A DNA stretch of 64,000 nucleotides from positions 743,927 through 807,926 of the forward strand of contig NC_014664.1 in NCBI RefSeq assembly GCF_000166055.1, written 5' to 3'. The notes under the pieces were generated by a model. It was not told the origin of the DNA. It saw nothing but the letters and a program-made list of their open reading frames with translations, and did not search any database. Both the position numbers and the translations under genes were made by a program. Of the stretch, positions 49,123-58,297 are shown piece after piece (within the stretch, counting starts at the first letter, position 1; each line of letters starts with the position of its first letter). This stretch comes from Rhodomicrobium vannielii ATCC 17100. GTDB lineage: Bacteria; Pseudomonadota; Alphaproteobacteria; Rhizobiales; Rhodomicrobiaceae.

Positions 49123-50733
49123 ATGAGTATCGATGAGTTGAACGGCGAGCGCGTCATAGACAGGTCGGGCGATATCGATCAGCGGCCGCCCGACGAAATT
49201 GGCCTGTCATCCTTCAGCGTTGTCCCGTATCGGCGCGCGGCACTGGCGAGTGTCGTCGCCGTTGATGTGCCGCGCGAAGTCGTGCCTTTGCGAGAGGCTG
49301 GCGGTCAGGCTTTATCTGCCGCCGCCTCGACGGCTGAGCGCCTTCAGGCTGAAATCGACGCCACCTATGCGAAGGCCGCCGACCGCCTATCCGCTCTCTC
49401 CGATTCCATCGCTGCGCATGAGAAGAAATGCATCGCCCCGAGCCTTGAAGCCGAGATGCGCGAGGCCCGTCTCGCACGACAGACCATCCTCATCGAAAAC
49501 GGGCCGGAACTCGCCGAGCGCTTGCGCGAGGAGAAGAGCCGTCTTGACGACCTCGACGCGTTCAGGGCGAAGCACCGCATCACGCGCGAGCCGTATTATG
49601 CCGCGTCGCCGGTGCTGGGCCTCGGCGTGCTTTGCGCGCTTATCCTCACCGAAGCCATGGTGAACGGCGTGCTGTTTGCCGGGACGAGCGAGCAGGGACT
49701 TTTCGGCGGCTGGCTCGAAGCGCTGGTTCTCGCGATTGCCAATGCGGGCGCGGCGTTCCTCATCGGCTATTTCGCACTGCCTCAGCTCAACCGACGATCC
49801 TTCATTGCGAAGGCTGGCGCGGGCGTCTTCATGCTCGCGGGCATTGCAGCAATTTTCGCGATCAACCTGTTCGGCGCGCATTACCGCGACTATCGCGAAC
49901 GCGCCTTCGCCGACGCCATGACGCGCGTGGAAGCGAGCCGCCCGCCTCCTAAGGCAGCGGCTCCGCTTGGCACGGCGAAGCAAACGCTCGTTGCGTTGCC
50001 CGCCAAACCCACAACCGAGACGAAGGAGGCGGCGCTTCCTCCGGCCGGATCGAAGAGCGCGGAAGCGGACGCACTTCGCCGGCTCGTCGAAAACCCCTTC
50101 CGAATCGAAGGCTTTTCCAGCGTCTTTCTTCTTGTGATCGGTCTGTGCGCCGCCTTGATCGCGGCCGCCGACGGCTACAAGTTCGACGATCCCATTCCCG
50201 GCTACGGCCGACGGCATCGAAGCTATCGGCAGGCGCGGGCGGCTACGGCGGCGACGTTGCGTCGAGCGATGCGTCGGGCTGGTGGAGGGGCGACCGCCGC
50301 CTTTCAGGCGCTCGACCGCAAGCTCGACCGGCACGCCGCGTCGCTTGCGGATTTGTCCTCGCGTCACGACGCGTGGGCCGCTGAACGCCGCCGCCTTCAG
50401 GTCGATCTCGATGACACGGCACGTCGCGCCGAAGCCGAGATCGAAAGTCTTGAACGCCTTTCGAGGCGAACGCTACGGGGGGGATTCATGTATGCGCTGA
50501 CTTCGAAACCGCTTCCGTCGCTCGAAGTGGAACGCGGCAAATTCCTGGAAACACAGGAGAAGAAATTGAAGGCGTTGCAAAAAGCCGTTCAGAAGGAGAA
50601 GGACGAGAGCTTCCGCTTTCTCGACGCAGCTGCCGATGGATTTGAGACCATCCTCGCCGAAGCGGTCCGCACGAGCTTCGAAGGCGCTCGGCAGTCGACG
50701 CAAGTTGCAAACGAAGGAGCGGCCGCATGCTGA
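49123..50733 (+). CDS. Multi-pass membrane protein with flanking coiled coils, unknown family
   Basis: A 536-residue protein. Residues ~65-150 form a long charged coiled coil; membrane helices follow at about 160-185 (VLGLGVLCALILTEAMVNGVLFAG), 195-218 and 228-250; a Pro/Ala-rich loop occupies ~255-325; a fourth helix lies at ~333-356 (FSSVFLLVIGLCAALIAAADG); a second coiled-coil region fills ~370-500. No catalytic motif was recognised. The next gene overlaps its stop by seven bases, so the two form a coupled module. The plan suggests a membrane scaffold or signalling component. Confidence 0.75.
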   Translation: MSIDELNGERVIDRSGDIDQRPPDEIGLSSFSVVPYRRAALASVVAVDVPREVVPLREAGGQALSAAASTAERLQAEIDATYAKAADRLSALSDSIAAHEKKCIAPSLEAEMREARLARQTILIENGPELAERLREEKSRLDDLDAFRAKHRITREPYYAASPVLGLGVLCALILTEAMVNGVLFAGTSEQGLFGGWLEALVLAIANAGAAFLIGYFALPQLNRRSFIAKAGAGVFMLAGIAAIFAINLFGAHYRDYRERAFADAMTRVEASRPPPKAAAPLGTAKQTLVALPAKPTTETKEAALPPAGSKSAEADALRRLVENPFRIEGFSSVFLLVIGLCAALIAAADGYKFDDPIPGYGRRHRSYRQARAATAATLRRAMRRAGGGATAAFQALDRKLDRHAASLADLSSRHDAWAAERRRLQVDLDDTARRAEAEIESLERLSRRTLRGGFMYALTSKPLPSLEVERGKFLETQEKKLKALQKAVQKEKDESFRFLDAAADGFETILAEAVRTSFEGARQSTQVANEGAAAC

Positions 50734-51509
50734 GATCGGTGCTCGGAGTTCTTCTCATCGCGTGTACCGCGGCGCTCGCGGGTGGTGGCTTCTACGCGGC
50801 AGCAAGCCTCAAGGCCGAGATGATTGATCCGGCCACGCTATGCCCCCGCAACGGCGCCACGAGCGCTACCCTGATCCTTATCGACCGCACCGACCCGCTG
50901 ACGCCGGTCGAGCAGGCCTTCGCAAAAGACCTGATCGCCGCGCATCGCGATGCGGCCGCGCGCGGCGAGCGGATCGCCGTCAAGGTGCTGCGGGAGCGCG
51001 AACGCGGACTCGGTGTGGCGCTTGAAACGTTGGTCGATCTCTGCAATCCGGGGGCTGGCGCGGAGGTGAACCCGTTCTTCGAAAATCCGAAGCGGATCGC
51101 GGTCCGCTATGAGAGCGCCTTCCTTCAGCCGGTGGAGGATGCGCTGGCCGCACTCGGGCACGAGGGCACGGCTACGGCATCACCCATTGCCGAGGCGCTG
51201 GCGCTTGGTGTGCAAAGCCTTGATGTTCAGCCAGAGGGGCTTCTCAAGGTGATCCTGATATCGGACATGATGGAGTACGGACCCGGCGCTTCGGCCTATA
51301 ATGGCACGCTCACCCCGGCCGCGCTGACCGAGCGTCTGCTGCCGGAGGTAAGGCCCGCGCTCAGCGCCGCGCGAACGAAAGTGGTGCTGCTCCCGCGCCC
51401 GCGCTTCGCAAAGCAGCAGGCGTCGGCATTGAAGGTGTGGCGACGGTTGTTTCTGGAACTCTCGGGCCGCGACCCGGATCTGATGCAGCCTTTCGGCTCG
51501 GGCGCGTGA
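50727..51509 (+). CDS. Membrane-anchored vWA-like protein
   Basis: A 260-residue protein with one N-terminal helix (MLRSVLGVLLIACTAALAGGGFYAAAS) serving as anchor or uncleaved signal. The main domain begins ATLILIDRTDPLTPVEQAF, a strand ending in D-x-T-D like the first MIDAS motif of von Willebrand A domains, and has ILISDMMEY as a later strand with Asp. Paired cysteines occur at LCPRNG and DLCNPG. The start overlaps the preceding stop. Function is unknown; partner binding with the upstream coiled-coil membrane protein is inferred from coupling. Confidence 0.7.
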   Translation: MLRSVLGVLLIACTAALAGGGFYAAASLKAEMIDPATLCPRNGATSATLILIDRTDPLTPVEQAFAKDLIAAHRDAAARGERIAVKVLRERERGLGVALETLVDLCNPGAGAEVNPFFENPKRIAVRYESAFLQPVEDALAALGHEGTATASPIAEALALGVQSLDVQPEGLLKVILISDMMEYGPGASAYNGTLTPAALTERLLPEVRPALSAARTKVVLLPRPRFAKQQASALKVWRRLFLELSGRDPDLMQPFGSGA

Positions 51510-51520
51510 CGCTTTGAGCA

Positions 51521-51677
51521 TCGCGCTCTGGCGGATCCGTTTTCGTCCACATTGCTGCACGCTCTCAGGCAAACGCACGCGGCTCAAGAGTAGCAACTAT
51601 TTGATTCCGGTGAGTTTCGAATTTTACGCCTGATAACGGTGCCACGGGTATGAATCATGCAAAAATCACCGCACTAG
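51521..51677 (-). repeat. Copy B of the ~160-bp dispersed palindromic repeat (inverted)
   Basis: Reads on the minus strand in the same order as copy A (15494-15660): CTAG(T/C)GCGGTGA, then GTAAAATTCGAAAC, GGAATC, and AGCGTGCAGCAA followed by GTGGAC, ending near GCCAGAGC. Several small indels separate the copies. It occupies almost all of the space between the vWA-like gene and dusB. Confidence 0.8.
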
Positions 51678-51683
51678 CAGCCC

Positions 51684-52700
51684 TCACAAAAGCGGCTCGC
51701 GGAACGCGCGCATCTGGCGTCTGACGTCCGCCGCTGCCTCCGCCACATTGACGGCGTCACGAAAAGCGGTCGCCCCCGGCAGCCCCGCGCTGTACCAACC
51801 GAAATGCTTGCGCGCGATGGGCACGCCCGCACGCTCGCCGTAATAGTCGAGCATCGCCTCGAAATGCTCCGCCATCGTGTCCAGCCGGACGCGCAACGAA
51901 GGTTCGTCAGAGACAGTTTCTCCGCGAAGGGCCGCCGCGACCTGCGCGATAATCCACGGGCGTCCGTAAGCGCCGCGCCCGATCATCACGCCATCGGCTC
52001 CGGACGCCGCCAGCGCGCGCACCGCATCGGCCGGAGTGACGATATCGCCGTTGACGATGACGGGGATGGAAACCGCCTCCTTGACGCGCCGCACGAAGCC
52101 CCAGTCGGCATCGCCGCCATAGAACTGGCATCGCGTGCGGCCATGCACGGTGACCATGGCGATCCCGCACCCTTCGGCGATCCGCGCGAGGCGCGGCGCG
52201 TTGAGTTCGTCCGGGCTCCAGCCCATGCGCATCTTGAGCGTGACCGGCACCGTTACCGCGTTGACCACGGCCTCGAAGATCTTCGCGGCGTGAACCTCGT
52301 CGCGCATCAGCGCCGAGCCGACCATATCCTTGACAACCTTTTTGACCGGGCAGCCGAAATTGAGGTCGATAATATCGGCGCCGCGATCCTCGGCGAGACG
52401 GGCGGCGTCGGCCATGATCGTGGGGTCGCGGCCAGCAAGTTGCACCGCGAGCAGACCGCCATCGGTCTCCCGCTCCGACATCCTGAGCGTCTTTCTCTGC
52501 TGGCGTATGACGGACTTGCTGGCGAGCATCTCGGTGACGACCAGGTCCGCGCCGAACTTCCGGACGATGCGCCGGAACGGCCTGTCGGTGACGCCCGACA
52601 TCGGCGCGAGAATGACGGGATTTTCGAGCGTCAACGCGCCGATCCGCACGGGCCGCACCCGCGCCGTGCCATCTTTGAAATGCGCCGTTTCATTAAGCAT
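51684..52700 (-). CDS. dusB: tRNA-dihydrouridine synthase DusB
   Basis: A 338-residue flavoenzyme reducing uridine in tRNA. The N-terminal [30 protein letters not shown], the LAGRDP strand, the signature [23 protein letters not shown] with the catalytic Cys, [11 protein letters not shown] and the FMN-binding [19 protein letters not shown] are all present. In many relatives dusB precedes ntrBC; here a repeat element and an unknown module lie downstream instead. Confidence 0.95.
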   Translation of the reverse strand: MLNETAHFKDGTARVRPVRIGALTLENPVILAPMSGVTDRPFRRIVRKFGADLVVTEMLASKSVIRQQRKTLRMSERETDGGLLAVQLAGRDPTIMADAARLAEDRGADIIDLNFGCPVKKVVKDMVGSALMRDEVHAAKIFEAVVNAVTVPVTLKMRMGWSPDELNAPRLARIAEGCGIAMVTVHGRTRCQFYGGDADWGFVRRVKEAVSIPVIVNGDIVTPADAVRALAASGADGVMIGRGAYGRPWIIAQVAAALRGETVSDEPSLRVRLDTMAEHFEAMLDYYGERAGVPIARKHFGWYSAGLPGATAFRDAVNVAEAAADVRRQMRAFREPLL

Positions 52701-52949
52701 GGGGCATCATCATCGCTTGCCGGTAAATTCCAGTGCGAGGAGCTAAAAATCGCCAGCAGGTTAGCGGTAGTGGGAAACAGCTCGCTTCATAAACGGAGTG
52801 CAAGCTAAAATCGGATGGTAAACACTTGGCGGGGCGATAATTAAGCGCGGAGACAAGCGGAATCGCGATGTGTATTTTGGTCAGGAACCCATAGACCACA
52901 TTCGTTCGGTGCTGCTTGAAATAGAGGGCACTTTTTGAAGGGAAATTCG

Positions 52950-53318
52950 ATGTTCGCACGATTCTTTATGTCTCTGATTTTTGCAATGGCGGTATCCCCG
53001 ACTTACGCGCAACAGAATTCCGGCATATTCCAAATACTGGACAATTATATTGCAAGTTCCGTTGTATACAATAAATGCGGCTCCAACAACTTGAGATTGA
53101 AATCGAAATTTGCGGTGCGTTATATGAATATTATAACCGCGGCAGGAGAAAAGATGCAGAAAGATAATCCGGAGCAACCTGACTCTGTATACGCAAAAAC
53201 CCTGGAAGATCGATACAACACCGTTGAAGAGCAGACCAAGAACGCGCTCAGCGCGGCTGGATGTGACTCCGATTACGCCAGAAAGATGCTGAGGCTGTAT
53301 GAGGTTCACGCAAACTAG
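52950..53318 (+). CDS. Exported hypothetical protein in AT-rich sequence
   Basis: A 122-residue protein with a signal peptide (MFARFFMSLIFAMAVSPTYAQQ). The mature part has two cysteines (YNKCGSNN, SAAGCDSDY) and helical, Lys/Asn-rich sequence. The gene is clearly richer in A and T than its neighbours, suggesting recent acquisition. AAGGGA precedes the ATG at 52950. Its TAG stop (53316-53318) lies within the left end of a miniature transposon-like element, so the natural C-terminus may have been altered. No family recognised. Confidence 0.65.
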   Translation: MFARFFMSLIFAMAVSPTYAQQNSGIFQILDNYIASSVVYNKCGSNNLRLKSKFAVRYMNIITAAGEKMQKDNPEQPDSVYAKTLEDRYNTVEEQTKNALSAAGCDSDYARKMLRLYEVHAN

Positions 53319-53382
53319 TGGTCCGATTCCGACATTTGCATCCGTTCGCAGCACGACTCAAATGTCAAATTCGCTCCACTAG
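53315..53382. mobile_element. Miniature inverted-repeat element, IS630-derived type
   Basis: A 68-bp palindromic element bounded by CTAG on both sides. The 24-base arms begin CTAGTGG and end ACATTTG and agree at 19 of 24 positions. CTAG/TA borders are the hallmark of IS630/Tc1-mariner elements. It has no coding capacity, so it would need a transposase elsewhere; the intact IS630 at 55.6 kb has a different end sequence (GTGCACTGAC) and is not its obvious parent. Confidence 0.65.
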
Positions 53383-53431
53383 AATGCTCCGCTCGGCCCG
53401 CCCAGGTGGCGTGGGAGCTTTGCTCGGGCGT

Positions 53432-53473
53432 GGCGATAGAAGAACCGCGTTTCTGCGGCTCCTCTCTATCGCC
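53432..53473 (-). terminator. Hairpin downstream of ettA
   Basis: GGCGATAGA and TCTATCGCC pair perfectly, and inside them CCGC and GCGG pair again, making a long stem 11 bases beyond the ettA stop on the minus strand. No T-tract follows, so termination is only likely. Confidence 0.4.
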
Positions 53474-53483
53474 GAGGCCGAAC

Positions 53484-55142
53484 TTAACCTCGCGCGAACC
53501 GCGCGAACTTAGCCTTCGGCGTGTCGAGCGCGGCGGCGCCGAGGCGGCGCAGCTTGTCTTCCTCATACGCCTGGAAGTTGCCCTCAAACCATTCGACATG
53601 GCCGTCGCCCTCGAAGGCGAGGATGTGCGTCGCGAGCCGGTCGAGGAAGAAGCGATCATGGCTGATGACCACGGCGCAGCCGGGGAAATCCTCCAGCGCG
53701 GCTTCGAGGCTCGACAGCGTTTCAACGTCGAGGTCGTTCGTCGGTTCGTCGAGCAGCAGCAGGTTGCCGCCCTCCTTCAGCATCTTGGCGAGGTGCACGC
53801 GGTTGCGCTCACCGCCCGAAAGCAGGCCCACCTTCTTCTGCTGGTCCGCGCCCTTGAAGTTGAACCAGCCGCAATAGGCGCGGGAGTTTACTTCCTTGGT
53901 GCCGAGCTTGATCTGGTCGAGGCCGCCTGAGATTTCCTCCCACACGCTCTTCTTCGGATCGAGCGCATCGCGGCTCTGGTCGACATAGCCGAGCTTCACC
54001 GTCTCGCCGACGCGGAACGAGCCGTTGTCCGGCTTTTCATTGCCGATGATCATCTTGAACAGCGTCGTCTTGCCCGCGCCGTTCGGGCCGATCACGCCGA
54101 CGATGCCGCCGGGCGGCAGCTTGAAATCGAGGCCTTCGATGAGCGTGCGGCCGTTGAAGCCCTTCTTCAGCCCCTCCGCTTCGAGCACGACGCCGCCGAG
54201 GCGTGGACCTGTCGGGATCTGGATCTGCGCCTTGCCGACCTGATCGCGGCTAGCTTCCTCCGCGAGCTTCTCATAGGCGGTGATACGCGCCTTGCTCTTG
54301 GCCTGCCGCGCCTTCGGGCTCGCCCTGATCCATTCGAGTTCGCGCGCCATGGTGCGCTGCTTGGCCTCGTCCTCGCGCGATTCCTGTGCCGCGCGCTTCG
54401 CCTTCTGTTCGAGCCAGCTCGAATAATTGCCCTTGTAGGGCACGCCCTGGCCGCGGTCGAGTTCGAGCGTCCATGTGGTGATCGAATCGAGGAAGTAGCG
54501 GTCGTGGGTGACGAGGATCACGCAGCCCGGATAGTCTTCGAGGAAGTGCTGGAGCCAGTCCACCGACTCGGCGTCGAGATGGTTCGTCGGTTCGTCGAGC
54601 AGCAGGATGTCGGGCTTCGACAGCAGAAGCTTCGTCAGCGCCACGCGGCGCTTCTCGCCGCCCGAGAGGCTCTCGACGCCAGCATGCGGGGGCGGGCAGT
54701 TCAGCGCGGCGAGCGCCTGCTCCACCTGCGCGTCGAGATCCCAGAGATTGTGCCCGTCGATGACGTCCTGAAGCGTCGCCATCTCGTCAGCGGTCTCGTC
54801 GGAATAGTTCATCGCAAGCTCGTTGTAGCGGTCGAGCATCGCCTTCTTGTCGGCCACGCCGTCCATCGCATTGCCGAGCACGTCCTTAGACGCATCGAGC
54901 TGCGGCTCCTGCGGTAGATAGCCGACGCGCACGCCTTCCGCCGCCCACGCCTCGCCCTGATGCTCCGTCTCGACGCCCGCCATGATCTTGAGCAGCGTGG
55001 ATTTACCCGAGCCGTTCACGCCGACCACGCCGATCTTCGCATCGGGCAGGAAGGACAGCGAGATGTTGTTCAGCACCTGCTTTCCGCCGGGATAGGTCTT
55101 GGAAAGCTTCTGCATCACGTAAACGTATTGCGGCGCGGCCAT
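53484..55142 (-). CDS. ettA: Energy-dependent translational throttle protein EttA (ABC-F)
   Basis: A 552-residue cytosolic ABC-F ATPase with two nucleotide-binding domains. NBD1: VGVNGSGKSTLLKIM, LSGGEKRRVAL, ILLLDEPTNHLD. NBD2: IGPNGAGKTTLFKMI, LSGGERNRVHL, LLLDEPTNDLD. The linker has the positively charged P-site tRNA-interacting region (LEWIRASPKARQAKSKARI). It starts MAAPQYVYVMQKLSKTYPGGK, conserved in EttA. EttA gates entry of the ribosome into elongation according to ATP level. The AT-rich island begins just upstream. Confidence 0.96.
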   Translation of the reverse strand: MAAPQYVYVMQKLSKTYPGGKQVLNNISLSFLPDAKIGVVGVNGSGKSTLLKIMAGVETEHQGEAWAAEGVRVGYLPQEPQLDASKDVLGNAMDGVADKKAMLDRYNELAMNYSDETADEMATLQDVIDGHNLWDLDAQVEQALAALNCPPPHAGVESLSGGEKRRVALTKLLLSKPDILLLDEPTNHLDAESVDWLQHFLEDYPGCVILVTHDRYFLDSITTWTLELDRGQGVPYKGNYSSWLEQKAKRAAQESREDEAKQRTMARELEWIRASPKARQAKSKARITAYEKLAEEASRDQVGKAQIQIPTGPRLGGVVLEAEGLKKGFNGRTLIEGLDFKLPPGGIVGVIGPNGAGKTTLFKMIIGNEKPDNGSFRVGETVKLGYVDQSRDALDPKKSVWEEISGGLDQIKLGTKEVNSRAYCGWFNFKGADQQKKVGLLSGGERNRVHLAKMLKEGGNLLLLDEPTNDLDVETLSSLEAALEDFPGCAVVISHDRFFLDRLATHILAFEGDGHVEWFEGNFQAYEEDKLRRLGAAALDTPKAKFARFARG

Positions 55143-55265
55143 GGGCTTCTCTTCTTGTGTGCGTCGATGAATGGGTATCCTTGCCTCTTATGTAGCGCGG
55201 TTGCGCGCGCTTGTCAGCCTCGGGGTTGGTTCATCCCCGAACGAAACGAAGGGATGGCAATAGGT

Positions 55266-55615
55266 TCATTGGCAAACAAAATCATTTAGAGTGGATAGTA
55301 TTTCAGATAGCTCTGGGCAAATTTCGTTTCGATTCATTTCGTCAATTATCATAGATATAGTTATGGTCGTCTTGTAATGTTTTTGTAGGTATGAGGAGAG
55401 CGCGCTAATAAAATCCTTTCCAGGAACTATTTGAAGTCGCAAATCTATATTCTTCCATTTATCTTCAAAAGCGGCGCTTACAGCTTTTATTATCGTTGCG
55501 TCGTCGACTCCGCTTCCTCTTTGAAATCTGGTTGCGTTGGTAATTAGCTGGCACCGAACGTCCTCTTTAAATTCCTCAGTTAATAAACAAATTATTTCAT
55601 GGAGCGTTTGGTCAC
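55266..55615 (-). pseudogene. C-terminal fragment of OLD-like ATPase gene, separated by IS630
   Basis: Continues the frame of the gene at 56758-58156 once the insertion and one TA are removed: ...RDQVATP joins S-DQTLHEIICLLTEEF. It gives 115 further residues, mostly helical, ending STLNDFVCQ. In place it is open back to an ATG inside the insertion sequence (55631), giving MSQCTS before the native residues; that product lacks the ATPase and is presumably useless. Base composition is AT-rich like the N-terminal part. Confidence 0.8.
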
Positions 55616-56700
55616 TAGTGCACTGACTCATTCAGAAGGTGCAGATTGAGGCGGTTGAGCTTGTCGAAGATTTCATCGGCGGTTTTGGTCCAGACGAAGG
55701 GTTTTGCGTTCCGGTTGTGATCGGCGATGTAGCGCTTGATGGCGTCTTCGAGGTCGGCGACGGATTTGAAGACGCCACGACGGATGCGCCGCCGGGTAAT
55801 GGCGGAGAAGAAGTTTTCGACCGCGTTCAGCCAGGACGCCGAGGTCGGCGTGAAGTGAAAAACCCACCTCGGATGATCCGCCAGCCAGGCGTCCACCTTG
55901 GGATGCTTGTGGGTTCCGTAGTTGTCCAGAATGACGTGGATGATCTTGCCGGCTGGGACCTTGCGCTCCACGGCGTTGAGGAATTTGATGAACTCCTGAT
56001 GGCGGTGGCGCTTCATGCAGCGGCCGAGCACGGTTCCATCCAGCACGTTGAGTGCGGCGAACAGCGTGGTGGTTCCGTTGCGCTTGTAATCGTGGGTCAT
56101 GGTCGCGCATTTGCCGGGCTTCAACGGCAGGCCCGGTTGAGTGCGGTCGAGCGCCTGGATCTGGCTCTTCTCGTCGATGGACAGGACCACGGCATGGCAG
56201 GGCGGGCTCATGGAGAGGCCCACCACATCCTCGACTTTTTCGGCGAAGGCGGGATCGTTCGACTTCTTGAACGTGCGCAAGCGGTGCGGCTGAAGGCGGT
56301 GGGCTCCCCAGATGCGCTGCACCGTGCGCAAGCTGACGCCCGCCGCCTTGGCGACAGCGCGTCCGGTCCAATGCGTGGCGTTTCCGGGGGGCTCGGAACA
56401 CGGCAGCGCCAGCACTTTCGCGACGCTCTTCGCTGACAAAGGCGGCTTGCCTGGCTTGCGGGTCTGGTCGCGCAACAGCCCGTCCACCCCTTTTTCGGCG
56501 TAGCGCCGCTGCCAACGCCATACGGCTGGCCGGCTGACGCCGCTTGAGCGGGCGACGTCGAAAACGGAACGGCGCTCAGCAGAATGAAGCACGATCTTTG
56601 CCCGCTGCGCGTGCTTCTGCGGGCTGTTGCGGTCCCCGATGACCGCCGCCAAACGTGAGCGGTCTTCGGACGACAGAAGGATGCAGACGGTTTGAGCCAT
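55615..56700 (-). CDS. IS630-family DDE transposase
   Basis: A 361-residue transposase. An N-terminal helix-turn-helix region (SSGVSRPAVWRWQRRYAEKGVDGLL) precedes the DDE core: VLSIDEKSQIQALDRTQPG, IHVILDNYGTHKHP, and TPTSASWLNAVENFFSAITRR with the Glu. All three acidic residues are present and no frameshift is seen, so it may be active. The TAG stop is completed outside the inverted repeat by the duplicated TA and the adjoining host C, so its stop depends on the target. Confidence 0.93.
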   Translation of the reverse strand: MAQTVCILLSSEDRSRLAAVIGDRNSPQKHAQRAKIVLHSAERRSVFDVARSSGVSRPAVWRWQRRYAEKGVDGLLRDQTRKPGKPPLSAKSVAKVLALPCSEPPGNATHWTGRAVAKAAGVSLRTVQRIWGAHRLQPHRLRTFKKSNDPAFAEKVEDVVGLSMSPPCHAVVLSIDEKSQIQALDRTQPGLPLKPGKCATMTHDYKRNGTTTLFAALNVLDGTVLGRCMKRHRHQEFIKFLNAVERKVPAGKIIHVILDNYGTHKHPKVDAWLADHPRWVFHFTPTSASWLNAVENFFSAITRRRIRRGVFKSVADLEDAIKRYIADHNRNAKPFVWTKTADEIFDKLNRLNLHLLNESVH

Positions 56701-56759
56701 GCCTGAAGCATCGCCTGCTTCGTCAGCTTTGTGAATCCTATGTTTGCGTCAGTGCACTA
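55616..56759 (-). mobile_element. Complete IS630-family insertion sequence
   Basis: The element proper spans 55618-56757 (1140 bp), with 10-bp perfect terminal inverted repeats GTGCACTGAC / GTCAGTGCAC, flanked by TA duplicated at 55616-55617 and 56758-56759. The empty site is reconstructed as CTAG inside the OLD-like gene, a usual IS630 target. It encodes one intact transposase. GC content is high, unlike the AT-rich gene it sits in. Confidence 0.93.
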
Positions 56760-58156
56760 GGAGTGGCAACTTGATCTCTCGCGGAAATTTTTTTCCTTAT
56801 TGTTCTTATTAGAACTCGAACGTTAAGTGCATAGTTTTCAATCTCTTTTCGTTTTAGTACGGCGCAGGCTATTCCTTCGTTTTTGATGGTGCTTATAAAT
56901 TGCGCAATTTCTTCGCTGTGACGGTAATCGCGATCAAAAAGTACAAATATATTTACATCAAGTTTTAGCACGTTCTTAAACGTCCATGCAACTTCAACCA
57001 CTCTCTTCCAGCCGCCGAAGCCGCCTACTCCAAAAATTAGGGCCTCTGGCATTTCAGTAAAATTAGCTGCGTTCAATTTCTGAGCGAATTTCCTGAGTAT
57101 CTTTTTATCTTTTCCCTCGAAAAACACTATTCTCTTGGCTTTTGACAGACGAGAGATGTCAACATTTTCAACCGAACCTAGGTAGTTAAAAAGGGATTGC
57201 AGTCCTTCGTCTGTGGAAATGCGCTTCGCGCTTTTGAGATGAGAGTTTATCGAAACGATCTCTTGAGGTTCCGCGTCATTTATGATTTCAACAGAATGTG
57301 TTGCTACGATGTATTGGCAACCGCGCGATCTAATAAAACGCATCAGAGATTTTTGAATTTCTGAATGCAGATATATATCCGGCTCATCGATTATTAGTGT
57401 TGAATTTTCATCGCATCTCATTATGTGTGTTAACAACTGAAGCCAGATCTGAAAGCCAAATCCCGACCAGGAAAGCTCCCTTGCGATCCGGTTTTCTGTG
57501 TAAAACATATCGAGGTAGGTTTTTCCATCAGAACTATATCGAGAGGGCCGTTGGATTGAGACTCCATCCCAAGTTTCTGAAAGCATTTCATTGATTAATG
57601 AGTAGTCGGTTTCTGTCTTTCTAAGCCATATGTTTCTGAAATTCCTACTGGATAGTCGCGTTTTAGCGTTTGCATTAACAGTCTCATCCGATACAAGTAT
57701 CTCTCTTTCCTCTACGGGACCAAGTGTCGGAACAACAAATATATTTGCTGGAAAACTACTAGAAAAAAACTTCGTGTTATATTGTTTATTGATATCTTTG
57801 ACTATAATACATTTAGTCGATCTTTTAGGATGTATAAATATTTTAACTGATGTCCCATTTTGGTGCTTAAATGTAATTATGGCGTCATCATCGGTGTAGT
57901 TGTTTGTGGTATTCTCGACGGGAATCCAGAGCGACGAATCAGGAATTTGGTAGCCATAGCCAGACTGGTCATCCATTGAAATGTAAGTTGGCTTTCTGGA
58001 TTTTGCGTAGCGCATACAACTCTCAAGGATACGTAGCGCGTCAAGAATCGACGATTTGCCGGAGTTGTTAGGACCGACAATAATATTGCGTTCTTGCAGG
58101 GAAATAGTGAAGTGCTTGAATCGCTTGAAATTAGAGAAAGTGACGCTGCGAATCAA
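56758..58156 (-). pseudogene. N-terminal part of OLD-like ATPase with TOPRIM domain, cut by IS630
   Basis: Encodes the first 466 native residues of an originally 582-residue protein. ATPase: FKRFKHFTISL, Walker A VGPNNSGKSSIL at 28-35, a signature-like LSWSGFGFQIW, Walker B STLIIDEPDIYLHSE and an H-loop IVATHSVEI. TOPRIM-like: RIVFFEGKDKKIL, IFVLFDRDYRHSEEI with D-x-D, and a later Glu in RKEIENYAL. OLD-family nucleases act in phage defence or DNA repair. AT-rich and flanked by GC-rich core genes, it looks horizontally acquired. Six residues from the insertion (SALTQT) now end the frame. Confidence 0.88.
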
Positions 58157-58297
58157 TTTGAGCCTCTAATGTGATCAAGTTCGACGTTAACATAATAACA
58201 TAGAAGCTGCGCTCAAGCTGATTTTCCCCGCTTCCACAAAATGATCACCGGAACACCACGCCCCGCCATTCCTTCCCCTGTAAAAGGAGTGGCAACC

